This document shows, piece after piece, positions 1 through 6,571 of a stretch of DNA of 15,393 nucleotides. How positions within the stretch are numbered: position 1 is the first letter of the stretch; every line of letters starts with the position of its first letter. This DNA is from JAFGBZ01 sp043817715 (lineage in GTDB: Archaea; Iainarchaeota; Iainarchaeia; Iainarchaeales; JAFGBZ01). The stretch lies in contig JBDRGO010000018.1 of NCBI GenBank assembly GCA_043817715.1, forward strand, positions 1-15,393, in the 5' to 3' direction. The position numbers were made by a program, and so were the translations under genes. Below the pieces are notes generated by a model. The model searched no databases. It saw only the letters and a program-made list of their open reading frames with translations, and had not been told where the DNA came from.

Positions 1-905
1 GCATCATCAAACACAATTCTTGGACAAGCTGTAATCACAAAACAGTCAATTTTTGTTCCTAAGAAATAGCTTTCATTAACATAATCCACTGCAAACAAAA
101 ATGCCTTTTTTCCTTTTCCTTCAATTAATTTCTTTAATTTAATTGCTTTATTCAGGAATTTTTGCCCTTGTTTTTTTGAAATCACAATTCCGAATGATTC
201 TGCTTCCTCGGCTTTTGCAATCCTTGCAAATGATTTTCTTAAAAATTTTTCTTTTTCCGAAGAAATTTCTTTTATTTTTTCTTCTATTGGATTCAATGCA
301 TAAAAAGGCAGTTCATTTGCATAACTTGCTCCAAGCGGATGAAATAATCCATCCCCTAAGAAAACAATTGCTTCAGCTTTTTTTGAGGGTTCTTTTAATG
401 CACTAAAATTACATCCAAGCACTTGTGCTTCTGCTTTAATTCGTCCAGTTCCTTTTGAAGTAAATACCTTTATTTTTTTTAATTCTTTTTTTAATTCAGG
501 AACCCAATCCAAATACTGCGCCGTAGTGCATAATGCAATTGAATTGATTTTTTTCTTATTCAATTCTTTTTCAAGCAATTCACTTAATTTTTTTATTTTT
601 CCTTTTTCAATTCCATACTTTAATGGGATGAATAAAATTTTTTTGTTTTCTTGAATTTGAAGATGCCCTAAATGAATTAATAAATCTGCATTGAATTCTT
701 TCAGTAACTGAGGGTTTGCATCGCATGCTCCAAAGCATGGATCCATTAAAGCAATTACTTCTGCTCCGGTAGAATTAAGTTCTTTAATAATTTCAGTTGT
801 TTTATCTTTTAATCCGTCAGGTAATTGAAGCAGAATTCGTTTAGCCTTTATTTTGCGAATTTCTTTTTTTGCCTTGGTTAAATCCAGTTCAAGCAATTCA
901 ATCAA
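1..905 (-). CDS. dph2: Diphthamide synthase subunit Dph2 (3' end outside window)
   Basis: Radical-SAM-like [4Fe-4S] enzyme that transfers a 3-amino-3-carboxypropyl group from S-adenosylmethionine to a histidine of elongation factor 2, the first step of diphthamide synthesis. I translated the minus strand and see 301 codons. The family layout is clear: LLQLPDGLK near residues 25-33, then three conserved cysteines in their usual contexts: C61 in DPCFGACD, C165 in QVLGC and C294 in TACPRI. Their spacing matches archaeal Dph2, whose usual length is about 320-340 residues, so only the C-terminal end is missing. There is no early ATG. The open frame begins right after the L10e stop, so TTG at 905-903 is the likely start (TTG at 896 is possible). 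It lies downstream of L10e on the same strand with no gap, so it is probably co-transcribed and translated by reinitiation. Identity is confident; the exact start is less so. Confidence 0.88.
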   Translation of the reverse strand, partial: MIELLELDLTKAKKEIRKIKAKRILLQLPDGLKDKTTEIIKELNSTGAEVIALMDPCFGACDANPQLLKEFNADLLIHLGHLQIQENKKILFIPLKYGIEKGKIKKLSELLEKELNKKKINSIALCTTAQYLDWVPELKKELKKIKVFTSKGTGRIKAEAQVLGCNFSALKEPSKKAEAIVFLGDGLFHPLGASYANELPFYALNPIEEKIKEISSEKEKFLRKSFARIAKAEEAESFGIVISKKQGQKFLNKAIKLKKLIEGKGKKAFLFAVDYVNESYFLGTKIDCFVITACPRIVFDD

Positions 906-1652
906 TTATTTCTTTTTTTGTTCTTTTTTATCTTTGCCTTTGTCATCTTTTTTTTCTGCTTCTTTTCCTTTTTCTTCTTTTTTGCCTTTTCCTTCATCTT
1001 TTTTTGCTGGTTCTTTTCCTTTGCCTTTTTCTGTTTCTTTTCCTTTTTCTTCTTCGGTTGTTTCTTCTTTCTTTTCTTCTTCTGCTAGGAATTTTTTCTT
1101 TTTAGGCAATGAACCTATTGATTTAATGTCATCAGTTACTTCAATTTTTACTTTGCATGGAAGCCTGCTTTTTGCTCCTTTAAGGATTTCTTTCACGTTT
1201 TTTACGTCTTTTTCAAGCGCAAGCACGCTTAACAGAGCCTGTCCTTTTTTTGCCCTTACTGCCCTTCCGATTGCTTTTCCGAATGCATGGCTCATTCCTG
1301 TCTGAATTCTGTCTGCATGGGCTCCTTGAGCCTGCTTGTTTTCCCTTAAAATATGAAATGGATAAACCCTTATTTTTATGAAGAAACCGTCTTTTCCAAG
1401 AAGTTTCACTAATTTTCTGTTGATAAGCATTCTTATTGATTCAATTGCATTGTCCCTTATTAAAATTCTTTCATCAATAATCAGGTTAATGAGTTTTTCA
1501 TACTGTTTCTGGGCATTCCCCATATTGAACTGCCTTGTCCTTAAACCAGGCACTGCCCCGATAAAGTTTTTTTTCGGAACTCTTTTGGCATATCTTGTAT
1601 AAGCCCTGTCCTTATCAGGGTCATGATAGCAATGCCCTGGCCTTAAACCCAT
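906..1652 (-). CDS. rpl10e: Large-subunit ribosomal protein L10e (uL16) with long Lys/Glu tail
   Basis: Universal 50S protein (uL16 family) that sits near the peptidyl-transferase centre and tRNA-binding corridor. Residues 1-180 carry the family core: MGLRPGHCYH start, the PGLRTRQFNMGN block (35-46), DERILIRDNA, the IRVYPFHILREN block (94-105) and the QTGMSHAFGKAIGRA block (117-131). Archaeal L10e is usually about 170 residues. This one is 248, because residues 184-248 form a low-complexity tail made almost only of Lys, Glu, Asp and Gly. ATG at 1652 gives the conserved N-terminus. A TATA-like stretch lies about 28 bases upstream, so the message probably has a very short leader. dph2 follows immediately in the same frame after the TAA at 908-906. 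Confidence 0.95.
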   Translation of the reverse strand: MGLRPGHCYHDPDKDRAYTRYAKRVPKKNFIGAVPGLRTRQFNMGNAQKQYEKLINLIIDERILIRDNAIESIRMLINRKLVKLLGKDGFFIKIRVYPFHILRENKQAQGAHADRIQTGMSHAFGKAIGRAVRAKKGQALLSVLALEKDVKNVKEILKGAKSRLPCKVKIEVTDDIKSIGSLPKKKKFLAEEEKKEETTEEEKGKETEKGKGKEPAKKDEGKGKKEEKGKEAEKKDDKGKDKKEQKKK

Positions 1653-1673
1653 TTAAATCACTTAAAAGCATTC

Positions 1674-1686
1674 AATATATATTATT
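1674..1686 (-). promoter_or_regulatory. Putative TATA box of the L10e-dph2 unit
   Basis: On the minus strand the stretch AATAATATATATTG is centred about 28 bases before the L10e ATG (1652), the distance expected for a nearly leaderless archaeal transcript. A second TATA-like site, ATTTATAAAT near 1716-1725, would give a leader of about 40 bases. Which is used cannot be told from sequence alone. Confidence 0.4.
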
Positions 1687-1743
1687 TAATTAATAACAAG
1701 TATTCCTGGCAATAATTTATAAATGTTATTAACTGGTAGTGGA

Positions 1744-1750
1744 GAAAAAA
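1744..1750 (-). terminator. U-run terminator after the 203-residue gene
   Basis: Just downstream of the TAA of the 1755-2366 gene, the minus strand reads AAATGCTTTTTTCTCC. A run of Ts after the stop is the usual intrinsic termination signal in archaea. The same AATGCTTTTTT core recurs in other intergenic regions here. Confidence 0.4.
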
Positions 1751-1754
1751 GCAT

Positions 1755-2366
1755 TTATGGCTTGCTTTCCTCGGTCTGCATGCCTGTTTGAAGGTAATGG
1801 TGGATTCCTTTAAGTTTTTTGATATATTCAGTCATATAATTTGCCCTTTGGCTTCCGAAAAAGCCCTCTATCCTGAAGTGCTGCCCCATTATTGAAACAA
1901 AAACCTTTCCTTGTTCTCCAACAAATTCCACGCCCATTTCCTTTAATTGGCCCATAATTTTGTCAATCTGCTTTTTGTTTTTTGCTTCCCCTGTCCGAAG
2001 CATTAAGTAAAGCTGGGATAACCCTTCAATTATTTGCTGCCCTTGCTGGGTCCTTAAAACCTGTTTAAGCATTCCTCCTGAATGTAAAAGACTTTCATAA
2101 ATATTTCGCTTTAATTCATGCATATCTTTTCTTATTTCTCTTTCAAGCCGCCATCTTTTTGCAAGGCTGTTGACTGTTGCTTTGACCAAAGAATTAAGTT
2201 TCATTTCATAAGGGTTGCCAACAATTTTTGCCGGCCTTAAACCATGATGGTATTGATTAATTCTTTCATCAGTTGCCTGGATTATTTGCCCTACTTTTCC
2301 CCGCATTTCATGCCCAATGGAGTTTCTTCTGAAACCAAATCTTGCAGCAATGCTTTTGGCAGCCAT
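1755..2366 (-). CDS. Conserved-looking protein of unknown function, 203 aa
   Basis: I do not recognise this family. The protein is soluble and basic, with no signal peptide or membrane segment. It begins MAAKSIAARFGFRRNSIG and is rich in predicted helix. The middle (about 65-110) is strongly charged, with KRWRLEREIRKDMHELKRN, and the C-terminal third looks mixed alpha/beta (MGVEFVGEQGKVFVSIMGQ, then HFRIEGFFGSQRANYM). The basic helical centre is compatible with RNA or ribosome binding, but that is a guess from composition. ATG at 2366 is supported by a TATA-like box 27 bases upstream and a U-run after the stop, so it may be a single-gene unit between L10e and the glycosyltransferases. No frame disruption is seen. 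Confidence 0.75.
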   Translation of the reverse strand: MAAKSIAARFGFRRNSIGHEMRGKVGQIIQATDERINQYHHGLRPAKIVGNPYEMKLNSLVKATVNSLAKRWRLEREIRKDMHELKRNIYESLLHSGGMLKQVLRTQQGQQIIEGLSQLYLMLRTGEAKNKKQIDKIMGQLKEMGVEFVGEQGKVFVSIMGQHFRIEGFFGSQRANYMTEYIKKLKGIHHYLQTGMQTEESKP

Positions 2367-2388
2367 AAATATTATTCACTTCAACTGC

Positions 2389-2398
2389 ATTTTAAAGT
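2389..2398 (-). promoter_or_regulatory. Putative TATA box for the 203-aa gene
   Basis: The minus strand reads ACTTTAAAATGC, centred about 27 bases upstream of the ATG at 2366. This predicts a leaderless transcript, and no Shine-Dalgarno motif precedes the ATG. It lies in the 42-base gap behind the glycosyltransferase-like gene. Confidence 0.45.
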
Positions 2399-2408
2399 TA
2401 TCCTGTTT

Positions 2409-3071
2409 TCACTCGATTTTCGCTATTATATGCTCCCTGTATCTGCATATATTTCCTGAATCAACAAATAATTCAATTCCTTTTTCTTTTGCATTTAATG
2501 CATAATCAAGTTCAATTATTTCCTCATTTAAATCCATTTCAATTTCAAGCGCTTTCCCTGAAACAAGTACAGCATTAAGCAGAATGTAATCGGCTGAAAT
2601 AATGCGTGAAGGAAGCGCATCAAACAAAGTTTTCTGCATTGTTTTGTTGCCTTCCTTTTTTTCTCCGAAATTTGCAAAATAAACCCTTGTATTTCTTGCA
2701 AACAAATTAATTATTCTTGGCATAAAACAGACAGGGGCAACAATCTCTTTTTTTTCTTCAATTAATTTATTCAGGCATTCCTTTGAAGGAATAATCCTTG
2801 AATCAAGAAAAAACAATGAATCAAATTTTTCTTTTAATGCTTTTTTTCTTGCTGTTTCAAATGCAGTAAAAAATTCTTCTTTTCTATTATTTTTTGCTTC
2901 AATGAATTCAATTTCTATTTCCTTTAAATGCCTGAAATTATTTAATTCCTCTTTTTTGCCGAAATAAATCAAAAAAGTCTTTTGCTTTCCTTCAAGCCCC
3001 TGGATTGCCTGCAGAAAACTCGGAAGCAATGCTTTCCTGTCAGAATAACTTACTGCACAAACTAAATTCAC
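2409..3071 (-). CDS. GT-A-fold glycosyltransferase-like protein (family 2-like)
   Basis: A 220-residue protein with the outline of a small family 2 (GT-A) glycosyltransferase, which would move a sugar from a nucleotide donor to a surface or lipid acceptor. Visible cues are an N-terminal beta strand (NLVCAVSYSDR), the acidic strand end SLFFLDSRIIP followed by ECLNKLIEEKKEIVAPVCFMPR (the usual position of the metal-binding Asp region and the next helix-strand), and FVDSGNICRYREH near the C-terminus. The last motif matches LDSGIICMHK in the upstream neighbour, so the two look like paralogues. The DxD motif is not canonical (LDS), so activity is uncertain. It starts with GTG at 3071, which overlaps the upstream gene's restored TGA (GTGA), a sign of translational coupling. 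No membrane segment is seen. Confidence 0.6.
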   Translation of the reverse strand: MNLVCAVSYSDRKALLPSFLQAIQGLEGKQKTFLIYFGKKEELNNFRHLKEIEIEFIEAKNNRKEEFFTAFETARKKALKEKFDSLFFLDSRIIPSKECLNKLIEEKKEIVAPVCFMPRIINLFARNTRVYFANFGEKKEGNKTMQKTLFDALPSRIISADYILLNAVLVSGKALEIEMDLNEEIIELDYALNAKEKGIELFVDSGNICRYREHIIAKIE

Positions 3072-3781
3072 GGATTAATCACTTCCATTATTTCTTTCAC
3101 TGAATCAGTTTTATGCATGCAGATAATTCCTGAATCCAGAAAAATTTTTTCACCTGCATCAAAGCAGTCTTCTGAAAAAAACATGTCATCAAATGCTTTT
3201 TCATTTCCTGCCCTGAATTCAACTTTTCCAGAATGCTTTTATGAACCAGCAAGCAGCCTAATCCTGAAGCCATCACTTCCATTAATTTAGAAGGAAAAAT
3301 TTCTTCTAAGAAAGTTTCGCTTAAAATCCTCAATTCTTTCAGTTCAGGATTGCTCCAGAAATAATAAACAGGCCTGAATTCAAACAGTGATTGCTTGTTT
3401 CCTTTCACTGAATCAAAATAATTGAAATACAGCGCTCCGCAGATTTTTTTTTTTATTTTCAAGGAGTTTTTCAATCACATCCTTTGGAGGGAATACATCC
3501 TGCTCCAAGGAAAAAAAGTAATCAAATCCTTCATTCAGGCACTTTTCTCTTAAAGTGTTCCTGTCCCTTGCAAGCATTTCCATTGCATTCCCTGTGTGCT
3601 CTGATTTAATTACATCTACTCTTCCTTTAATTTTTTCAAACATTTCATTCCCTTTGCTGTTATCAATCAATAAAATTTCCTTGTTTTCATATGAAAGTGA
3701 ATTCAATGATTCAATGAATTCATCAATAATGTCTTTTCTGCCGTCATGAATCGGACAACCAATCAAAATCTTTGGATTCAT
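3068..3781 (-). pseudogene. Glycosyltransferase family 2-like gene broken by two compensating frameshifts
   Basis: Three reading-frame segments join into one glycosyltransferase-like protein of about 236 residues. Segment 1 (from ATG 3781) carries KILIGCPIHDGRKD and FFSLEQDVFPPKDVIEKLLENKKK. At the run of 11 adenines on the minus strand (3444-3454) the frame must lose one base to continue as ICGALYFNYFDS. About 220 bases later, near 3224-3240, it must gain one base to continue as VEFRAGNEKAFDDMFFSED and FLDSGIICMHK. The repaired frame ends at TGA 3070-3068, overlapping the GTG of the next gene by a GTGA junction. That fit supports the repaired frame. The cause may be homopolymer sequencing error, recent decay or slippage at the A-run; I favour error because two shifts cancel. 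Segment 1 could instead start at 3805. Confidence 0.65.
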
Positions 3782-3844
3782 GTAAAAAGAACGGGAAAAA
3801 AGCATTAAAAAAGGATTTTAATTCATTTGGTTTATTTGTTTTTC

Positions 3845-4315
3845 ATGGCTTTGCCGGAAAAGGATTTTTTGAAGAAACTTAAAAAAATGGATTTTTCTGA
3901 AAAAGAGCTTCTTTCATTGAATAAGCGGAGTTTGTTCAGGGTTTTAAGGAAATTCCCTGTAACTAATGTGAAATTCGGCAGAAAAAGAATTTCCTTCACT
4001 TATTTGGGGCAGAAAATTTCCGATAAAATCCTTGTTGAATGGGTGCCTCATGTAGGGGAATGGAGCAGGAAAAGAAAAGAAGTGATTATTGATTCATTGA
4101 TTGAAAAAAAGCATTTCAAAAAGCATTTTCATTCATTGTGCGTTCATGAAGCAGTTGAAAAATTCATTGCGCAGAAATTCCATTTAAATACAGACAAGGA
4201 AGCGCATCCGATAGCAAAATTCAAGGAAAAACAATACATGAAAAGCATTGGGGGAAATTGGAGAAGCCATGAAATGATTGTTTACTGGGACTGGAAAAAA
4301 AGGGGAGAACACTAA
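3845..4315 (+). CDS. Putative metal-binding HEAVE-motif protein, 156 aa
   Basis: Function is not established. The C-terminal half contains H101-E102-A-V-E105 followed by A120-H121-P-I-A124 and E128, that is HExxE-x14-AHxxA-xxxE. This pattern resembles zincin-like HExxH/HExxE proteins seen in archaeal and phage hypothetical proteins, so a metal site is plausible. The N-terminal half is basic (KKLKKMDFSEKE, RKRKE) with no signal peptide or membrane segment, so the protein is cytoplasmic. It ends WRSHEMIVYWDWKKRGEH. ATG 3845 is preferred over the in-frame upstream start at 3827, because a TATA-like TTTTAATT lies 25 bases upstream (3816-3823). The stop overlaps the convergent metalloprotease stop by four bases (4312-4315). 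Confidence 0.7.
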   Translation: MALPEKDFLKKLKKMDFSEKELLSLNKRSLFRVLRKFPVTNVKFGRKRISFTYLGQKISDKILVEWVPHVGEWSRKRKEVIIDSLIEKKHFKKHFHSLCVHEAVEKFIAQKFHLNTDKEAHPIAKFKEKQYMKSIGGNWRSHEMIVYWDWKKRGEH

Positions 4316-6363
4316 GGAAAAGTAAAATTTGCTTTTCTTCTTTTATTTAATTTCTTGCAGACAAATACAATTAGCCCTATAATCAGAATTAGCCCTATTC
4401 CTGTTCCGGCCAAACACGCTGTGTGCGTGCTTTTTGCTTCCTCGATTTTGGCTTCAGTTTTTTGAATTAATTCATTTAATTCAGTGTTTCCTGATTCAAA
4501 TTGTGTTAAAGTGTTTTGATATTCTTGTTCTGCTTCTGTAAAAACAAATCCAAGCAATGCATTGCTTTCGTTTTCAAATTTCTCTGTTAACGAATCCATT
4601 TTATTTTTTGTTTCATTATAAGCAGAAAGTTTTGTATTCAATACAGTTTCTGCTTCAGTTATTTTTCCATTTACTGAATTAAAATTTCCTGATTCATAAA
4701 CTGACTCAATTTCATTTAATTCTTCATCAATTTCTTTGAAATACTGTGCTCCGTAATTTTGCTTGTTATTTTTCACTTTTGCCTTAAATGAATTGATTTC
4801 TTTTTCTATTGCATTTCTTTCTTCTTCAATTTTATTTGCTTTTTCTTCAGCTTCATCAAAGAATTCAATTGATTCATTAAAGTTTCCATCGTTCATTAAA
4901 TGATATCCTTCTTCTAGTGATTCTCTTGCTTCTTTAAAGAATGATTTAATTGAATTGTTTTCAAATTCTTCAATTAATTCTTTTACTTCTAAATATCTTT
5001 CATCAAATTCTTCCCAGTCTTCAAGCGAAAAATTTCTTTCCCTGAAAAAAGCAGTGGTGTTTTGTCCATTTGCTTTGCTTAAAAAATAATTTAATTGATT
5101 TAAATCACTTGTTAAAGTAATATTTTCTTCATTTAATCTTTCAAAGAATTTTTCCAATGAGTTTTCGCCGAATTCTCCAAGAAAATCATTTATCATTTCT
5201 TCGCTTCTTGCATAAGCAATGTAATTCCTTGTATATGTTTCTGTTTTGCATTCAACCCATTTGTCGTCAGAGTAATCCCATGAATCCAAATCGATTTTTT
5301 CATCTTTGCAGTCTTCTGATATTTCTTCATTTGAAAGCCAGTTTAATCCAAAATCTTTTTCTGCCTTGCTTTCAATAAATTCAGCCATTCCTTCATTAAA
5401 CCATAAAGGCACATTTCCGAAATTATTAATGTAATAATGTGTTGTTTCATGTAGCAATACAGTTGAAGTGAATTCTTCGCTGTATTTTATCAGCCCGGTC
5501 TGCAGTTCGATTTTGTTTTCTTCAGACAGCATTAATCCAACCGCCATTTTTCCTGCATAGCTTGTATCTGTTACTGTTACCGGAATTCCGCTTAATTCTT
5601 TTCCGAACAAACCGGTGAAATAATCCTGTTTTGCTTCTGTTTTTTCAAGCACTTCAGCAAAGTAATCAGAATATCTTTCAGGAAGCTCTACTTCATAATG
5701 TTCTGAACTTAATTCAGGTTCTTTAGTTGTTTCATTAGTGCTTTGATTCGAAGTTTCTGTTGTAAACCATGCTTCAATTAATGTTTCATTGAAATCATAA
5801 TCCAGCTTTATTTTTCTTTGCAAAGTATTTTTTTCCTCTATTTTTCCGTCTGTTGTAAGTCCATATTCTTTTGTTTCTTCAGGAAAATTAACCGTTATTT
5901 TAATGTATTTGTCCCCTAAAAGCACAGGAAAATACCTTCCTTCAAATATATATTTTCCTTCAGGGGAATCCTTTGTTGTTGTAAAAAGAGGATTTCCTGT
6001 TTCAGTATAATTTATTTTAATGAAATAATTATTTATGTTATAAGTTTCACTGCTTTCAACAGTTATTGTTCTGAATCCCTGCTTTTTTTCTTCGGTGAAC
6101 TTTAATTTTTTTTCTTGATCCCATTCTCTTTTATTATTCACTACTTTGATGTTTTTTGCATTCAATGGCAGAATAAACTCTAAGTTCATTGGATTGAAAT
6201 AGTAATTAGGCATTGGAACAAGATGGTAAATGTAAGTTACATCAGAAGTGTTGTCTGCATTGAAATTTATTGTTATTTCAGAATAACTTAAATGCACATC
6301 TGAATCAGCAAAACCCATTCCGGAAAAAATTAAAATAAAAACCAAAAATAATGCGCATTTCAT
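4312..6363 (-). CDS. Membrane-anchored extracellular gluzincin-type metalloprotease with coiled-coil stalk
   Basis: A 683-residue surface protein. Residues 1-19 form a signal peptide (ALFLVFILIFSGMGFA). Residues 20-200 are beta-rich with many N-x-S/T sequons. Residues 225-345 form a peptidase domain: H305-E-T-T-H309 binds zinc and supplies the catalytic Glu, and E324 in WFNEGMAEF, 15 residues later, is the expected third ligand, as in MA-clan (gluzincin, Peptidase_MA-like) enzymes. Residues about 455-645 are Glu/Lys/Asn-rich helices likely to form a coiled coil. A membrane helix at 651-669 is followed by the basic tail KKLNKRRK, giving an outside-facing enzyme held by a C-terminal anchor. All zinc-site residues are present. 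Substrate is unknown; cell-surface processing or attack on host or neighbour proteins are both possible. ATG 6363 has a TATA box 27 bases upstream. Confidence 0.85.
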   Translation of the reverse strand: MKCALFLVFILIFSGMGFADSDVHLSYSEITINFNADNTSDVTYIYHLVPMPNYYFNPMNLEFILPLNAKNIKVVNNKREWDQEKKLKFTEEKKQGFRTITVESSETYNINNYFIKINYTETGNPLFTTTKDSPEGKYIFEGRYFPVLLGDKYIKITVNFPEETKEYGLTTDGKIEEKNTLQRKIKLDYDFNETLIEAWFTTETSNQSTNETTKEPELSSEHYEVELPERYSDYFAEVLEKTEAKQDYFTGLFGKELSGIPVTVTDTSYAGKMAVGLMLSEENKIELQTGLIKYSEEFTSTVLLHETTHYYINNFGNVPLWFNEGMAEFIESKAEKDFGLNWLSNEEISEDCKDEKIDLDSWDYSDDKWVECKTETYTRNYIAYARSEEMINDFLGEFGENSLEKFFERLNEENITLTSDLNQLNYFLSKANGQNTTAFFRERNFSLEDWEEFDERYLEVKELIEEFENNSIKSFFKEARESLEEGYHLMNDGNFNESIEFFDEAEEKANKIEEERNAIEKEINSFKAKVKNNKQNYGAQYFKEIDEELNEIESVYESGNFNSVNGKITEAETVLNTKLSAYNETKNKMDSLTEKFENESNALLGFVFTEAEQEYQNTLTQFESGNTELNELIQKTEAKIEEAKSTHTACLAGTGIGLILIIGLIVFVCKKLNKRRKANFTFP

Positions 6364-6383
6364 GTTTTAAATAAGAAAAAGCA

Positions 6384-6394
6384 ATATTTAAATG
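6384..6394 (-). promoter_or_regulatory. TATA box of the surface metalloprotease
   Basis: The minus strand reads CATTTAAATATTGC with the box centred about 26 bases from the ATG at 6363, which places the transcript start at or next to the start codon (leaderless). No Shine-Dalgarno motif is present. Confidence 0.55.
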
Positions 6395-6407
6395 TTTATT
6401 AAATAAA

Positions 6408-6420
6408 AGAGCTGGAGGAG
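6408..6420 (+). repeat. tRNA-Cys 3'-end repeat, copy 1 (distal att-like remnant)
   Basis: AGAGCTGGAGGAG here is identical over 13 bases to 9019-9031, which covers the last ten bases and discriminator of the tRNA-Cys gene plus two bases beyond it. The 11-base core AGCTGGAGGAG also occurs at 7830-7840. Copies 1 and 2 bracket the ATPase gene as direct repeats. Such G-rich words are unexpected by chance in this AT-rich DNA, and a tRNA 3'-end fragment downstream of the intact tRNA is the classical scar of integration. Confidence 0.6.
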
Positions 6421-6448
6421 GGCGTAATATCTTTTGGAGTGTTTCTGC

Positions 6449-6466
6449 AATAAATCCTGATTTATT
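6449..6466. repeat. Inverted repeat upstream of the ATPase gene
   Basis: AATAAATC-CT-GATTTATT is a perfect 8-base inverted repeat with a 2-base centre. With the dyad at 6493-6523 it lies between the att-like copy and the ATPase promoter. It may be a protein-binding site; AT-rich DNA also makes such repeats by chance. Confidence 0.4.
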
Positions 6467-6492
6467 TAATTTCAAAATATTTAAAATTTGAT

Positions 6493-6523
6493 ATATATTC
6501 ATATATTACTAAAATGAATATAT
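6493..6523. promoter_or_regulatory. 10-base inverted repeat, possible operator of the ATPase gene
   Basis: ATATATTCAT and ATGAATATAT form a perfect 10-base inverted repeat around an 11-base spacer. TATA-like sequences at 6524-6533 (TTTTTATAAT) and 6542-6551 lie just downstream and precede the ATG at 6572, so the dyad is placed where a regulator could block or aid the promoter. Confidence 0.4.
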
Positions 6524-6571
6524 TTTTATAATAGTTATAACTAAAATAAATAGTTTTTTATTGTGGTTTTT

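Noticed and set aside
853..1305. Plus-strand open frames rich in Phe, Ser and Leu
   Set aside because: They are the complement of the L10e Lys/Glu tail and core; the composition is explained by the minus-strand gene.
6305..6502. 65-residue minus frame across the metalloprotease start
   Set aside because: It overlaps a well-supported signal peptide and promoter, has no coding features and no start signal.
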